A DNA stretch of 64,000 nt. Source: Diplonema papillatum. Its lineage: Eukaryota > Euglenozoa > Diplonemea > Diplonemida > Diplonemidae. The notes under the pieces were generated by a model. That model made no database searches. It was not told the DNA's origin and saw nothing but the letters and a program-made list of their open reading frames with translations. Numbering within the stretch: the first letter of the stretch is position 1; every line of letters starts with the position of its first letter. The stretch is from assembly GCA_030068145.1 (NCBI GenBank), contig JAPJBO010000969.1:18864-82863 (forward strand). Direction: 5' to 3'. Made by a program: the position numbers and the translations under genes. Shown piece after piece: positions 1-9,589 of the stretch.

Positions 1-37
1 TCTTGCCCCTACGCAATGTAAGTGATAGGTTTACCCT

Positions 38-115
38 GGATGGTTTGATTTCTAACGCTATTTGTGGATTAGAAGGTCGGTATTTTAAAGCCTCCGGTTG
101 ACCGTAGAGGCTTAG
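38..115. repeat. Dispersed repeat terminus (family C related)
   Basis: This stretch around 'GGTCGGTATTTTAAAG' followed by 'CCTCCGGTTGACCG' recurs with modest divergence near 25215-25270, 41200-41260 and 55420-55465. It resembles the family C terminus (GGGTCTCCGTGTGACC) found beside splice acceptors at 35.3, 40.4 and 52.0 kb. Positions 116-480 show no further coding or repeat structure that I can support. Confidence 0.5.
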
Positions 116-483
116 GTAAGGAGGGGGTTGAGAAAAGTGAGAGGGTGCAGCTCGTTTCGGGTGATGTGTCACTCCGTTGTGAACCTTGTGAAGTCCCATA
201 ACGCGTTTAGGGGGGTGTTTTGGATTGGGTAGGGTGTGGTCGTTCTGCTACGGCGTGAAAAGCCAGTTTTCTCTTCGTTCTTTCTTGCAGTCATTGCACC
301 AAGAAGTATCCCGCAGACTTTACGTCAGCGAACACAAGACCAGTAAGCAGAATTCCAATCATGCACCAATGTGTCGACGGTCGACAAGTCAAGGCGGGTG
401 GCGTTCTTTCCTTGGGTGGTGGGTATAGCGTGGTACCTGTTAGTTCGTTTGTTGATTGGTCTTTGCGATAAAGAATTGCATAC

Positions 484-3400
484 GTCGGCGATGAGATCGA
501 TCGCCAAACTGTTCTCGATGGTGTCTGACTGCTTGATGTGGATGTGAACTGGCTGCCAGGCGAGCTGCGCGGGTTGTTACAATTATCGTGCCCAAAGCTT
601 TTAGGCAACTTTCGCCTGGAAAATACTCGACGTAGCTGCTTCGACTCCGTATGTAGGGGTGCCCACTACAGTACAATTTCTTTTGTCCGGAAGCCAATTT
701 TCAACATTTCAGTGATTTTGAGAGCGATTTCACCCTCCGAACCGTTAGCAATCGCTTCAAAAAGCATTTTAAACCCCCAGTCGGGGGGACAGCGAGGCAG
801 AAAACTGCGTTTTTAGGGGGTATTTCAGGGCCCGGCGTATGGAAGGGAGGAAATACTCTTCGCTTACACCACCGTGTGTTGTTTTCTCACTCAGGACTTT
901 GACCTGTCGTGTTTGTGTGATCTATCGTGTAGACCCGCATGACCTCACGTCCGTTCAACACGTGGTTCGGTAGTTACAGCTCTTGGGATCCCTTCTGTTC
1001 TTTTTCGGGCAGCATCGTCGAGTCCTTTCTTTCAAGCTGGCGCTTTGTTGAACGCTTACGCCCGCCACTAAGCCCAGATTCACCTGTGTTTCGTGTGGGC
1101 TACAGCACATTTACCTCCTTTGATCTTTTGCAGCTGGCAGCCTCCTCAAGTATTTCCTACAAAGCAGGTGCTTATACAAAAGAATTGGGGGGAAATACTC
1201 GAGGGACTGCCATGTGCTCATTTCGAAGGAGGCTAGAGGGGGAGAAAACAATACAACTCCAAAGTGGGTCTTTCTTGTTGAACGCTTATGCCCGCCACTG
1301 AACCTATATATACCTGTGTTTCGTGTGGGCTACAGCACACTTACCTCCTTTGATCTTGGAATATTGTTGCGATAGTGGGGCCATCGGCATGCCGATGAGT
1401 ACCACACTATGCCTGCCTTTCGCTATTGATCTTTCGCAACTGGCAGTCTCCTCAAGTATTTCCTACCACGGTTACCAACAAACCATTTCTGCTACACCCA
1501 CAAGTTTCCTGACATGGGTACGTGGGTTACCAAAAGGATTTCATCTGCTGAACAAACAAAATTTCCAACATCTTGGGTACGTGGGTGTGCCTTAAGACCA
1601 TGTCCGGAAGAAAAGCGACCGTATTGCACCCTTTGTTAGACAAGACTGGATAAAGGAATTGCTGAACACACAAAGCGCTTTGCCATCTTGGTACGTGGGT
1701 GTGCCTTGAGACCATGTCCGGAAGAAAAGCGACCGTATTGCACCCTTTGAGGCTGTTGAGAAAGGATCGATCGCATTCTTCCTGAACACGATCTCTAACA
1801 TCTTGGGTACGTGGGTGTGCCTTAAGACCATGTCCGGAAGAAAAGCGACCGTATTGCACCCTTTGTTAGACAAGACTGGATAAAGGAATTGCTGAACACA
1901 CGAAAGCGCTTTGCCATCTTGGTACGTGGGTGTGCCTTGAGACCATGTCCGGAAGAAAAGCGACCGTATTGCACCCTTTGAGGCTGTTGAGAAAGGATCG
2001 ATCGCATTCTTCCTGAACACGATCTCTAACATCTTGGGTACGTGGGTTAACAAAAGGATTTCATCTGCTGAACAAACAAAATTTCTAACATCTTGGGTAC
2101 GTGGGTGTGCCTTAAGACCATGTCCGGAAGAAAAGCGACCGTATTGCACCCTTTGAAACTGCTTAAGAAAAGGATCTCAGCTTGCTGATCAAACATGTTA
2201 ACATCTTGGGTACGTGGGTTAACAAAAGGATTTCATCTGCTGAACAAACAAAATTTCTAACATCTTGGGTACGTGGGTGTGCCTTAAGACCATGTCCGGA
2301 AGAAAAGCGACCGTATTGCACCCTTTGAAATTGCTTAACAAAAGGATCTCAGCTTGCTGATCAAACATGCTAACATCTTGGGTACGTGGGTTAACAAAAG
2401 GATTTCATCTGCTGAACAAACAAAATTTCTAACATCTTGGGTACGTGGGTGTGCCTTAAGACCATGTCCGGAAGAAAAGCGACCGTATTGCACCCTTTGA
2501 AACTGCTTAAGAAAAGGATCTCAGCTTGCTGATCAAACATGTTAACATCTTGGGTACGTGGGTTAACAAAAGGATTTCATCTGCTGAACAAACAAAATTT
2601 CTAACATCTTGGGTACGTGGGTGTGCCTTAAGACCATGTCCGGAAGAAAAGCGACCGTATTGCACCCTTTGAAATTGCTTAACAAAAGGATCTCAGCTTG
2701 CTGATCAAACATGCTAACATCTTGGGTACGTGGGTTAACAAAAGGATTTCATCTGCTGAACAAACAAAATTTCTAACATCTTGGGTACGTGGGTGTGCCT
2801 TGAGACCATGTCCGGAAGAAAAGCGACCGTATTGCACCCTTTGAAACTGTTTAACAAAAGGATTTCATCTTGCTGAACAAACAAAATCTCTAACATCTTG
2901 GGTACGTGGGTGTGTCTTGAGACCATGTCCGGAATGTTAAGAAAGGATCGATCGCATTCTTCCTGAGCACGATCTCTGACATTTTGGGTACGTGGGTGTG
3001 CCGCAAGACCGTGTCCGGCAGAAAAGTGACCGTATTGCACTCTTCAGTCAGCAGGAGACTGTTACAAGATATCACTTGTGGCCAGGTGAGTACTGGCGAA
3101 TGAAACAGTGTGAAACGACGCAAGTGCAAAACTGTGGGTTGTGGCATACTGTTCCGTGTGTGCCGTTGATGCGCCCGACAAGCTGCTCGACGTGTTCAAC
3201 GAGCTCAACCCTCTCTTCGTGGACTGCTTGCTCTTGCTCATTGGACATACTGCTCTCCTCCGTCATCGGCTCGTCGATAATAGACTGGATCAAAATGACC
3301 TTCTCGCTCCACTCGGCATGCTTCGACAGGAAGTGGTCAAACGCAAGAAGCTTCTCGATGATGCCTGCGGGTGAAAATGCCCCCATGAAAAGCCGGTATG

Positions 3401-6400
3401 TCGCTTGCGATTCCGGTGGTTCCTTGGGTCATGCTCTATTGTATTCGCTCCCAATATTGGTCAGCCGTCTACACCCCCTCGTTCACGGTAGTGCAGGGCA
3501 GAACCCAAGACCATAACCGGTGTTCTACAGATATCTCAGAATGAGGCGCAAGCTGCTTGGGACACACAACTGGGCATCGGGGTAAGTCTCCTGGAATGAG
3601 GTATCCACAGGTGAGCCCCGTATGTTCTCGACAATAGTCTCCTGGAATGAGGTATCTACAGGTGAGCCCCGTATGTTCTCGACAATAGTCTCCTGGAATG
3701 AGGTATCCACAGGTGAGCCCCGTATGTTCTCGACAATAGTCTCCTGGAATGGGGTATCCGCGGGTGAGTCCCGTATGTTCTCTCTTTGCAAGCACACTAA
3801 CGACGATCCAAGTTGGCTAACTCCTTCCACGCATGTTGTGAGTCGTCGGCAAGTTTTTTTCTGGCGTGACGGCATACCTTGGTACTTGTCGAGGCGCATG
3901 CACCGGCCAGTTACGATCTTCGTGTTGGCGTAGATTCCCTTTCTCCAGGCTTCGGCCTGCTGCGTTACGGCCGGCAGCTGCAGCTTCTTCTCGTACAGGT
4001 CCACTGTCAGTCCGGTGGGGTCGACGTGCACACGTGTGACCCTTCCCGTGGGATCCGTCACGGACGTTGGACCGTACTCCCAGTCCAAGAGAACGCTTAC
4101 ACTTCGGAGGAAATACCTGCGGAGCGGGGGAAGGTTGGTGGAGATGGTGGAGGGAAGGGACGCTGCTCGCTATTCGCGTAAGGTACAGTCTAGACTCTGG
4201 CTACACAGTCAAGGTAGAGTCGGCTACACGGTCAAGGCACAGTCAAGTACATTCTAGCTACCCAGACCAGGACAGTTAAGCTAACGCCAATACAATCTAC
4301 CTCGCGCAAGGTGCAAAGGTACAGTCTAGACAGTCTGGCTACACAGCCAGGGTAAAGTCTAGCTACAGTCTAGCTACAGTCTAGCTACAGTCTAGCTACA
4401 GTCTAGCTACAGTCTAGCTACAGTCTAGCTACAGTCTAGCTACAGTCTAGCTACAGTCTAGCTACAGTCTAGCTACAGTCTAGCTACAGTCTAGCTACAG
4501 TCTAGCTACAGTCTAGCTACAGTCTAGCTACAGTCTAGCTACAGTCTAGCTACAGTCTAGCTACAGTCTAGCTACAGTCTAGCTACAGTCTACCTACAGT
4601 CTTGCTACACGGCAAGGCGCAGTCGAGTACATACTAACTACCCAGACTAGGTACAGTCAAGCTATGCGAAAGTGCAGTCTAGACAGTCTGGCTTCACAGC
4701 CAAGGTAAAGTTGAGCTAGTGGAGCTAGTATAGCTACAGTACGGCCAAAGTGCAGTCACGTCAAAGCACAGTCTGATGCAGCCGAGAACCCGATTGCACA
4801 CCTGCAGTAGTTGTACGTCTGGAAACCGATGACGTCAGCCTGGCAGAGCCCGGTGAGGATGCTCTCCCGGATCGGAATCTGGCGGAACAGCTCCGACGAG
4901 GGAAACGTGCAGTGGACAAAAAAGCCGATTTTGGCGTTGGGCAGCCGGTGCCTGATGTAGGCCGGCAGGCAAAACAGGTGGTAGTCGTGGATCCAGATCA
5001 CGTCGCCGGGCCGGTAGAGGGTGGCCACAACGTCCGCAATGTAGTGCATGATCTTTTTGTACGTGCTCCAGATGGCCTGGATGTCATCGAAGCGGCGGGT
5101 GGTGGCGAGGGAGTAATTCATGGTCGGCCACAGCACGCCTTTGCAGAACCGGTGGTAGAACTCTTCGGCCTGCAGCTCCGTCAGGAAGAGGGGGTAGCTG
5201 TGGTGGTTGATCATCAGCGTCGACGTCAAAGCATCCTGCGGGGTTTGTACCGTAATAGCAATTAATTGTAAACACGAAAGAGAACGCTGGCCAGGGCTTA
5301 CGCTCCGTTTTTGGCCTCAGAGAAAGTACGTGTGGTCCACATGTGGGCGCTTAAGGTTCGAGGGGAAAAAACCCCTGCCCCCCCTGCGGCGGGCAAAAAT
5401 ACTCGAGGGGCTGCCTTGTGCTTACTTGGAGGAAAAATAAACCAAAATCCACATGTGGTACCTGTGGATCCACACGTGGAAGCACACATGGGGAAATAAA
5501 ATCCGAAAAGAATTAACGTGTGGAAACCCACACGTTCCAGACGTGGAGCGTAAGCCCTGAGGTATACCCGCCAGAACCGTATGCTTAGGCCGGGTGGGGG
5601 CTGGTGGATGGGGGTTTTGGGGAGAAATATCAGTTCCGTGTTTGGGCAGAATATTGCCTCTCATGTATGTTTGATGTTGGCATCAAGCCTTCTTCGAAGA
5701 AGTTGTTGTATAGAAAGGAAGCCACGTCTTCACCTTTCAGCTTCCAGCAGGACTACGACGGTATCCGAACGCTCTTGATTAATGACATTCTTGTCGAATG
5801 ATTTTGCTGAAGTTCGTCTTCCTACGAATCGTGGTACGATCTAAGAATTTCACCTCTGACGTAGGAGTACGTACGATTCCGGCAGTCCCTATCGATCCCG
5901 CGCAACAAGGCCTTAGACGAAACTCAAAAAGAACCAGACTATTCAAAAGTTAGAGCGGATTGGATGAGGGTGTAACAAACCTCACAAGAGAACGAGATCA
6001 TTCAAAAGTTAGAGCGGATTGGATGAGGGTGTAACAAACCTCACAAGAGAACGAGATCATTCAAAAGTTAGAGCGGATTGGATGAGGGTGTAACAAACCT
6101 CACAAGAGATGGACCATTCTAAAATTAGAGCGGATTGGATGAGGGTTTAACAAAACTTATCAGAGAACCACCATTCCAAAATTGGAGCGGCTTGGATTAC
6201 GGGGGATGTAACGAAGCCAAACCTGAGCGCTCGGGGGCACTTGGATGCCAACCCAGCCGATGTTCAGCGACTCGATGTCGCAGTCGACTTCCAGCGCCTT
6301 CAGCGCGCCTCTGATGATGTTGCCTTCTTTTTGCTTGATGTCGTACCCGCCGGCGTCGTTCAGCTTGATGTCCACGGCCAGGTGCATGCCGATGGTCAGC

Positions 6401-6471
6401 AGCTTGGGCGCCGGGCTATTGGCGTTGAGGTGGAGCGGCGTGCTGATCAGATCATCGTCCCGGCCGGCCAT
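484..6471 (-). CDS. Trehalose-6-phosphate synthase-like protein (GT20), split gene, 3' end outside window
   Basis: Five exons join in phase: 6471-6223 (ATG start, donor CAG|GT), 5235-4802, about 4095-3878, 3364-3150 and 564-484. Together they follow the GT20 order: a diverged N-terminal strand region, the NYS/LWP-like segment, the HDYH motif, FPSSE, IGFQTYNY, then RLDKYQG, KLLAFDHFL and RINGTHGT. In the family this enzyme joins UDP-glucose and glucose-6-phosphate in the cytosol. Key positions are altered: the N-terminal SNRLP motif is degraded (MHLAV), and in the canonical DRLDYxKG motif the lysine is Q (MRLDKYQG). It may therefore be a non-catalytic, regulatory paralogue. About five residues seem missing at the exon 2/3 join, so that junction is the weakest. 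Introns are packed with minisatellites (1.5-3.05, 3.6-3.8, 4.35-4.6, 5.9-6.2 kb). The remaining C-terminal exons lie left of the window. Confidence 0.82.
858..1043. repeat. Dispersed copy of the zinc-finger gene intron
   Basis: About 185 bp closely match 35450-35645, the donor-side half of the intron in the C2H2 gene (35288-35668). Shared landmarks include CTTACACCACC, CTCACTCAGGACTTTGACC, GCATGACCTCAC and GCAGCATCGTCGAG, ending in the TTTCAAGCTGGCGC terminus. Here the copy lies inside the large intron 4 of the TPS-like gene. Confidence 0.75.
1040..1470. repeat. Two tandem copies of dispersed repeat family B
   Basis: Two adjacent copies (about 1040-1180 and 1185-1460) carry the string GAACGCTTACGCCCGCCACT, then GTGTTTCGTGTGGGCTACAG, then CAGGTGCTTATACAAAAG in the complete copy. 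A nearly identical copy lies at 43085-43310, and an inverted one at 14430-14562. The CTTTTGTATAAGCACC end is also found about 10 bp inside the donor of the TBC gene intron at 42781. Confidence 0.75.
1510..3055. repeat. Satellite array 1 (66-bp core, variable spacer) in TPS intron 4
   Basis: About ten copies of a conserved core of about 66 bp (starts CATCTTGGGTACGTGGG, includes CCGGAAGAAAAGCGACCG, ends TTGCACCCTTTG) alternate with spacers of three kinds: GACAAGACTGGATAAAGG, GAGGCTGTTGAGAAAGGATC and TTAACAAAAGGATTTCATC. Unit length therefore varies from about 115 to 170 bp. The same core builds array 2 at 43722-46085. Open frames across it are repeat artefacts. Confidence 0.9.
3590..3785. repeat. 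51-bp minisatellite, four copies
   Basis: Four direct repeats of a 51-bp unit beginning CCTGGAATGAGGTATC start at about 3590, 3641, 3692 and 3743. They lie in the intron between TPS exons 3 and 4. Confidence 0.9.
4354..4603. repeat. 11-bp minisatellite (CTAGCTACAGT)n
   Basis: About 22 nearly perfect copies of an 11-bp unit, with degenerate relatives (TACAGTCTAGAC, TACACAGCC) spreading on both sides from about 4180 to 4760. It lies in the intron between TPS exons 2 and 3. Confidence 0.92.
5292..5559. mobile_element. MITE-like element with 15-bp terminal inverted repeats
   Basis: CAGGGCTTACGCTCC at 5292-5306 is perfectly inverted at 5545-5559. The 268-bp interior has no coding potential and contains several small palindromes based on CCACATGTGG and CCACACGTGG. 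CAGGG-type termini are typical of hAT elements, but the flanks show no clear 8-bp duplication. It lies in TPS intron 1. Confidence 0.65.
5939..6197. repeat. 58-59-bp minisatellite, about 4.5 copies
   Basis: Direct repeats with the core TTAGAGCGGATTGGATGAGG start near 5939, 5997, 6056, 6114 and 6171. The array runs up to the donor of TPS exon 1. Confidence 0.9.
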
Positions 6472-7555
6472 TTTCCCTCTCTCGGCAACCCCGTATTCGC
6501 TTTCTTCTTCGCCCGATCCCCACCCTCCAGAGGTCCCGGGTGACGGGGAGGGGGGGTACCCACTGAAATGGTGTCGGTTTCGTAGCGTTGCTTGAGGATT
6601 CGGGTATTAGGGTCTCCATGGGGGTGACCATCGTCGAAAGGGCTCCTTCATGGTATCTTATTGGTGGTGGTAGCGATGCATGTGCGTGGGTGTGTCTTTG
6701 TTGACTGTTGCCGACCCCTCTACAATTGAACTAAAATTGAGTGCGCTCTCGTATTTTTTTAATAAGTCTCAGAGGCTCGGGTGGGATGGTAGGGGTTTCG
6801 GGAGGATTGAAAGGATGGTGGGAGAACATCGCTTCGGGGGGATGTGTCACTGTGTGTTGTGAAACTTTGCAATGACCCCGATAACGAGGTTTCATCTGTA
6901 TACAGTGCGCAGTTTACTGCAGCAGCTTGGAGGTCGGGCTCGTGGCGTTGAGGTGGAGCGGCGTGCTGATCAGATCATCGTCCCGGCCGGCCATTTTCCC
7001 TCTCTCGGCACCCCCGTATTCGCTTTCTTCGCCCGATCCCCTACCTCCAGAGGTCCCGGGTGACGGGGAGGGGGGGTACCCACTGAAATGGTGTCGGTTT
7101 CGTAGCGTTGCTTGAGGATTCGGGGTATTAGGGTCTCCATGGGGGTGACCATCGTCGAAAGGGTTCCTTCATGGTATCTTATTGGTGGTGGTAGCGATGC
7201 ATGTGCGTGGGAGTGTCTTTGTTGACTGTTGCCGACCCCTCTACAATTGAACTAAAATTGAGCGCTCTCGTATTTTTTAATAAGTCTTAGAGGCTCGGGT
7301 GGGATGGTAGGGGTTTCGGGAGGATTGAAAGGATGGTGGGAGAACATCGCTTCGGGGGGATGTGTCACTGTGTGTTGTGAAACTTTGCAATGACCCCGAT
7401 AACGAGGTTTCATCTGTATACAGTGCGCAGTTTACTGCAGCAGCTTGGAGGTCGGGCTCGTGGCGTTGAGGTGGAGCGGCGTGCTGATCAGATCATCGTC
7501 CCGGCCGGCCATTTTCCCTCTCTTGGCAACCCCGTATTTGCTTTTTTCTTCGCCC
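6395..7555 (-). repeat. Tandem duplication (period about 520 bp) carrying truncated TPS first exons
   Basis: The block around the TPS start codon recurs three times with a period of about 520 bp: ATGs on the minus strand at 6471, 6994 and 7512. The two outer copies keep only the first two dozen codons (MAGRDDDLISTPLHLN...) and then meet CA|GTAAAC, either a donor or an in-frame TAA. Each unit also carries a family C repeat (near 6590-6740 and 7100-7260) upstream of the ATG. They could act as alternative first exons or be dead copies. Confidence 0.85.
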
Positions 7556-7561
7556 GATCTA

Positions 7562-7718
7562 AAGGGGGGGGGTCGAATAATAACAGTTATTTGACACACG
7601 TCTGGTTGTCTAAAAACACTACCACTATTTGATCCTGCTACTGTTCGGCAACCCGGAACTTTTTTTATTATTCGCCAAATCGAATAATAGCACAGTGTTG
7701 TTATTCGACCCCCCCCTT
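7562..7718. mobile_element. MITE with poly-G/C-headed inverted repeats and TA flanks
   Basis: The ends AAGGGGGGGGGTCGAATAA and its inverted counterpart TTATTCGACCCCCCCCTT are flanked on both sides by TA, consistent with a TA target duplication. The 157-bp interior is non-coding and holds another internal TATTATTCG/CGAATAATA hairpin. Confidence 0.75.
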
Positions 7719-7741
7719 TATCTCTAAACCCAGCAGGGGGC

Positions 7742-7806
7742 ACACCTGGAATAGCGGTCAGGGCGCCATTGTTAACGTGAGGGTCGCTGGTTCGATTCCC
7801 AGACCG
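7742..7806 (+). other. tRNA-like sequence with pol III box motifs (SINE head or pseudo-tRNA)
   Basis: GGTTCGATTCC is a perfect B-box match, TAGCGGTCAGGG resembles an A-box, and the segment ends GGCCA. The acceptor and anticodon stems do not pair properly, so this is not a functional tRNA. It is followed directly by a repeat found also at 41.5 kb. Confidence 0.5.
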
Positions 7807-7995
7807 GCCAACTGCTCCAGGCGTTTGGAAGGTACCAGGGAAAGCCTGCTACACGGGAGCCAAGCTTCACGTGTTCGGCGGTACTGCAGAGCCACGGGCC
7901 TACGGGTCAAGTGGCTACCGATTTCCCAAACTAAAGCATCAAGGCTTGGCGCACCTTGGGGCTTGGCGCTCGCGCTGAACACAAGCTCAAGGTGG
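7807..7995. repeat. Dispersed repeat R, copy 1
   Basis: About 170 bp (GGTACCAGGGAAAGCCTGC to GCTGAACACAAGCTC) are repeated in inverted orientation at about 41515-41672. Together with the adjacent tRNA-like sequence this suggests a retroposed short element. Confidence 0.75.
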
Positions 7996-8090
7996 TACCT
8001 CCCTTTACGAAAGTACGACCACGCTCAGATTAGGCTAGGTGACGGCCGATGCACCCCCGGGCTGGGGCGCGACCGAAGCTGCGAAGTGGG
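7996..8090 (-). mobile_element. 5'-truncated LINE tail fragment
   Basis: CCTCCCTTTACGAAAGTACG to GATGCACCCCCGGGCTGGG matches 56908-56990, the 3' end of the full LINE, with a few substitutions and in the same (minus) orientation. This is a typical 5'-truncated LINE copy and shows that the family has been active more than once. Confidence 0.75.
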
Positions 8091-8201
8091 GAAGACAAAG
8101 AAGTAGCTGCCGATCAATTGCCTCAGCTCCTTGACGAACCCGAGTTGCAATTCATTGAAAGACCCACTCTGTTTCACATTTCACGTCAGCTTTGTGTCCA
8201 G

Positions 8202-8702
8202 TCATGCATTGCTTGTTTTGCCGGCAACGGAACTAACTCCTAGCCATTCTTCGCAGTGCCGCAGATGTCCAGGAACGCAGCGGACCCCCGCGAATACCAG
8301 TGTCCAAAATGCTGTGGGAGCTTTTCCTGAAGCTGCAGGGAAGATACACCTGGCAGCGCTACCGCTTGTTGCTTCGTCGAGTGCCTTTTTAACCCTTCCT
8401 TGTTCCATTGCGGAATACACCGCACTCGCCACGGTCATCTTTTCTAGCAACTCGGTGTCCTTTTCAGCATCAAATAGGGCTGAAACAAGCCGGCTGAACG
8501 CGCTACGATGTTGGCCGACATCCAGCTTGTCGGTAGATCCAACGCCCAACTTCACAAAGCCGTAAAGATCCACGAAAAGCGGGTACAGGACGGTCTGGAG
8601 GGTTGCCCCGAGGAGGCGGAACTTCCAAAGCCATTGCAACTCTGAATTGTCGAGAAGTTCGTCAAGATGGTGACGAAGACTGGTGGATGAGGATGAGTGC
8701 AA
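8202..8702 (-). CDS. Hypothetical protein or exon
   Basis: An open frame of up to 166 codons with coding-like composition (helical segment HLDELLDNSELQWLWKF, then LFDAEKDTELLEKMTVAS) lies downstream of the hAT-type transposase on the same strand. I recognise no family. It could be an accessory exon of that element or a fragment of an unrelated gene. Confidence 0.35.
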   Translation of the reverse strand: MHSSSSTSLRHHLDELLDNSELQWLWKFRLLGATLQTVLYPLFVDLYGFVKLGVGSTDKLDVGQHRSAFSRLVSALFDAEKDTELLEKMTVASAVYSAMEQGRVKKALDEATSGSAARCIFPAASGKAPTAFWTLVFAGVRCVPGHLRHCEEWLGVSSVAGKTSNA

Positions 8703-9145
8703 GACAGATGGTACGTTCAGCGAAATGTGTGCCTGTTTTTTGAGTGGCGCTTTTTATAGAGCCTTTTGCGCGGGCAGGCACTACCACGTGGGAAAAACCC
8801 CGAGGGTGCTGTTGCCCCTCCTCCCTTCCAAGCTCAGAAAACCCGAAACCTGGAGAGCTGGAGAAAACATTGCCGCAGCCGAACAGTAGTAGTAGTAGTA
8901 GTATGTGCATAGGCAGGAATAAGAATCTGGGCCGGCGTTCGGCGTTTGCTTATTTTTGTGGGGGGTGACCACGTACTGGGCATATTTGTACTTGGAGAAT
9001 TTTCGAAATCAGTCACACACTTCAAAAATTTCACCAGCTTTTTCTCCCTGCGAAACTGAATTCTGAGCTTAAAACCCGTGCGAATCAGCAGATCCGGGCC
9101 CCAAGAGGAGCTAGCATGCTGGTTGTGTGGCAAACCTGATGCTAG

Positions 9146-9340
9146 CTACTGCAGGGAACCTGTGAGGCACATTGCGGCGTGCCCAACTGAGTCAAGTAAA
9201 AACGCCAGTTTGTAGCAAACCGTAGTGACAAGTAGCCAGTCGTCATCTACTCCACGCGGCGCACGCGCTTGTTCGCAAATATTTGCAGCTGTGCCACGTG
9301 AGAGATCCGGAGCTGCGAAGTCGCTTCCGAACTCTCGCAT
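9146..9340 (-). CDS. Hypothetical short exon
   Basis: A 64-codon frame starting with ATG (MREFGSDFAAPDLSRG...) ends at GSLQ-TAG or at a possible donor ACAG|GTTCCC. It lies between the hAT remnant and the 8.2-8.7 kb frame, same strand. No family recognised. The interval 8703-9145 shows only a short AGT trinucleotide run near 8884. Confidence 0.25.
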   Translation of the reverse strand: MREFGSDFAAPDLSRGTAANICEQARAPRGVDDDWLLVTTVCYKLAFLLDSVGHAAMCLTGSLQ

Positions 9341-9589
9341 GAGATGCCTGACGTGGACGTTCTCCCGGGGAACTGGGTGGCCTTTTCATTTACCCGGTCT
9401 TTTCATGTCCCTCTCAACCCTACGACAGCATACAGAAGGCTTTTCGAAGATGAAAGACGGGGTAGAGCTTCCTTGTGCGGATAGAAAACGAAGGGGGCGG
9501 AAATCGTCGAGAATTTCACTACCTGGAGCTCACGGCACAAAGAACGTTGGACGTGACTAACTTGAACATCGCGGATTGCCTGAACAGTC

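Noticed and set aside
1510..3055. CRISPR-like array
   Set aside because: The regular core with variable spacers resembles a CRISPR at first sight, but the core is about 66 bp, spacers fall into three recurring types, and the host is eukaryotic with no cas genes.
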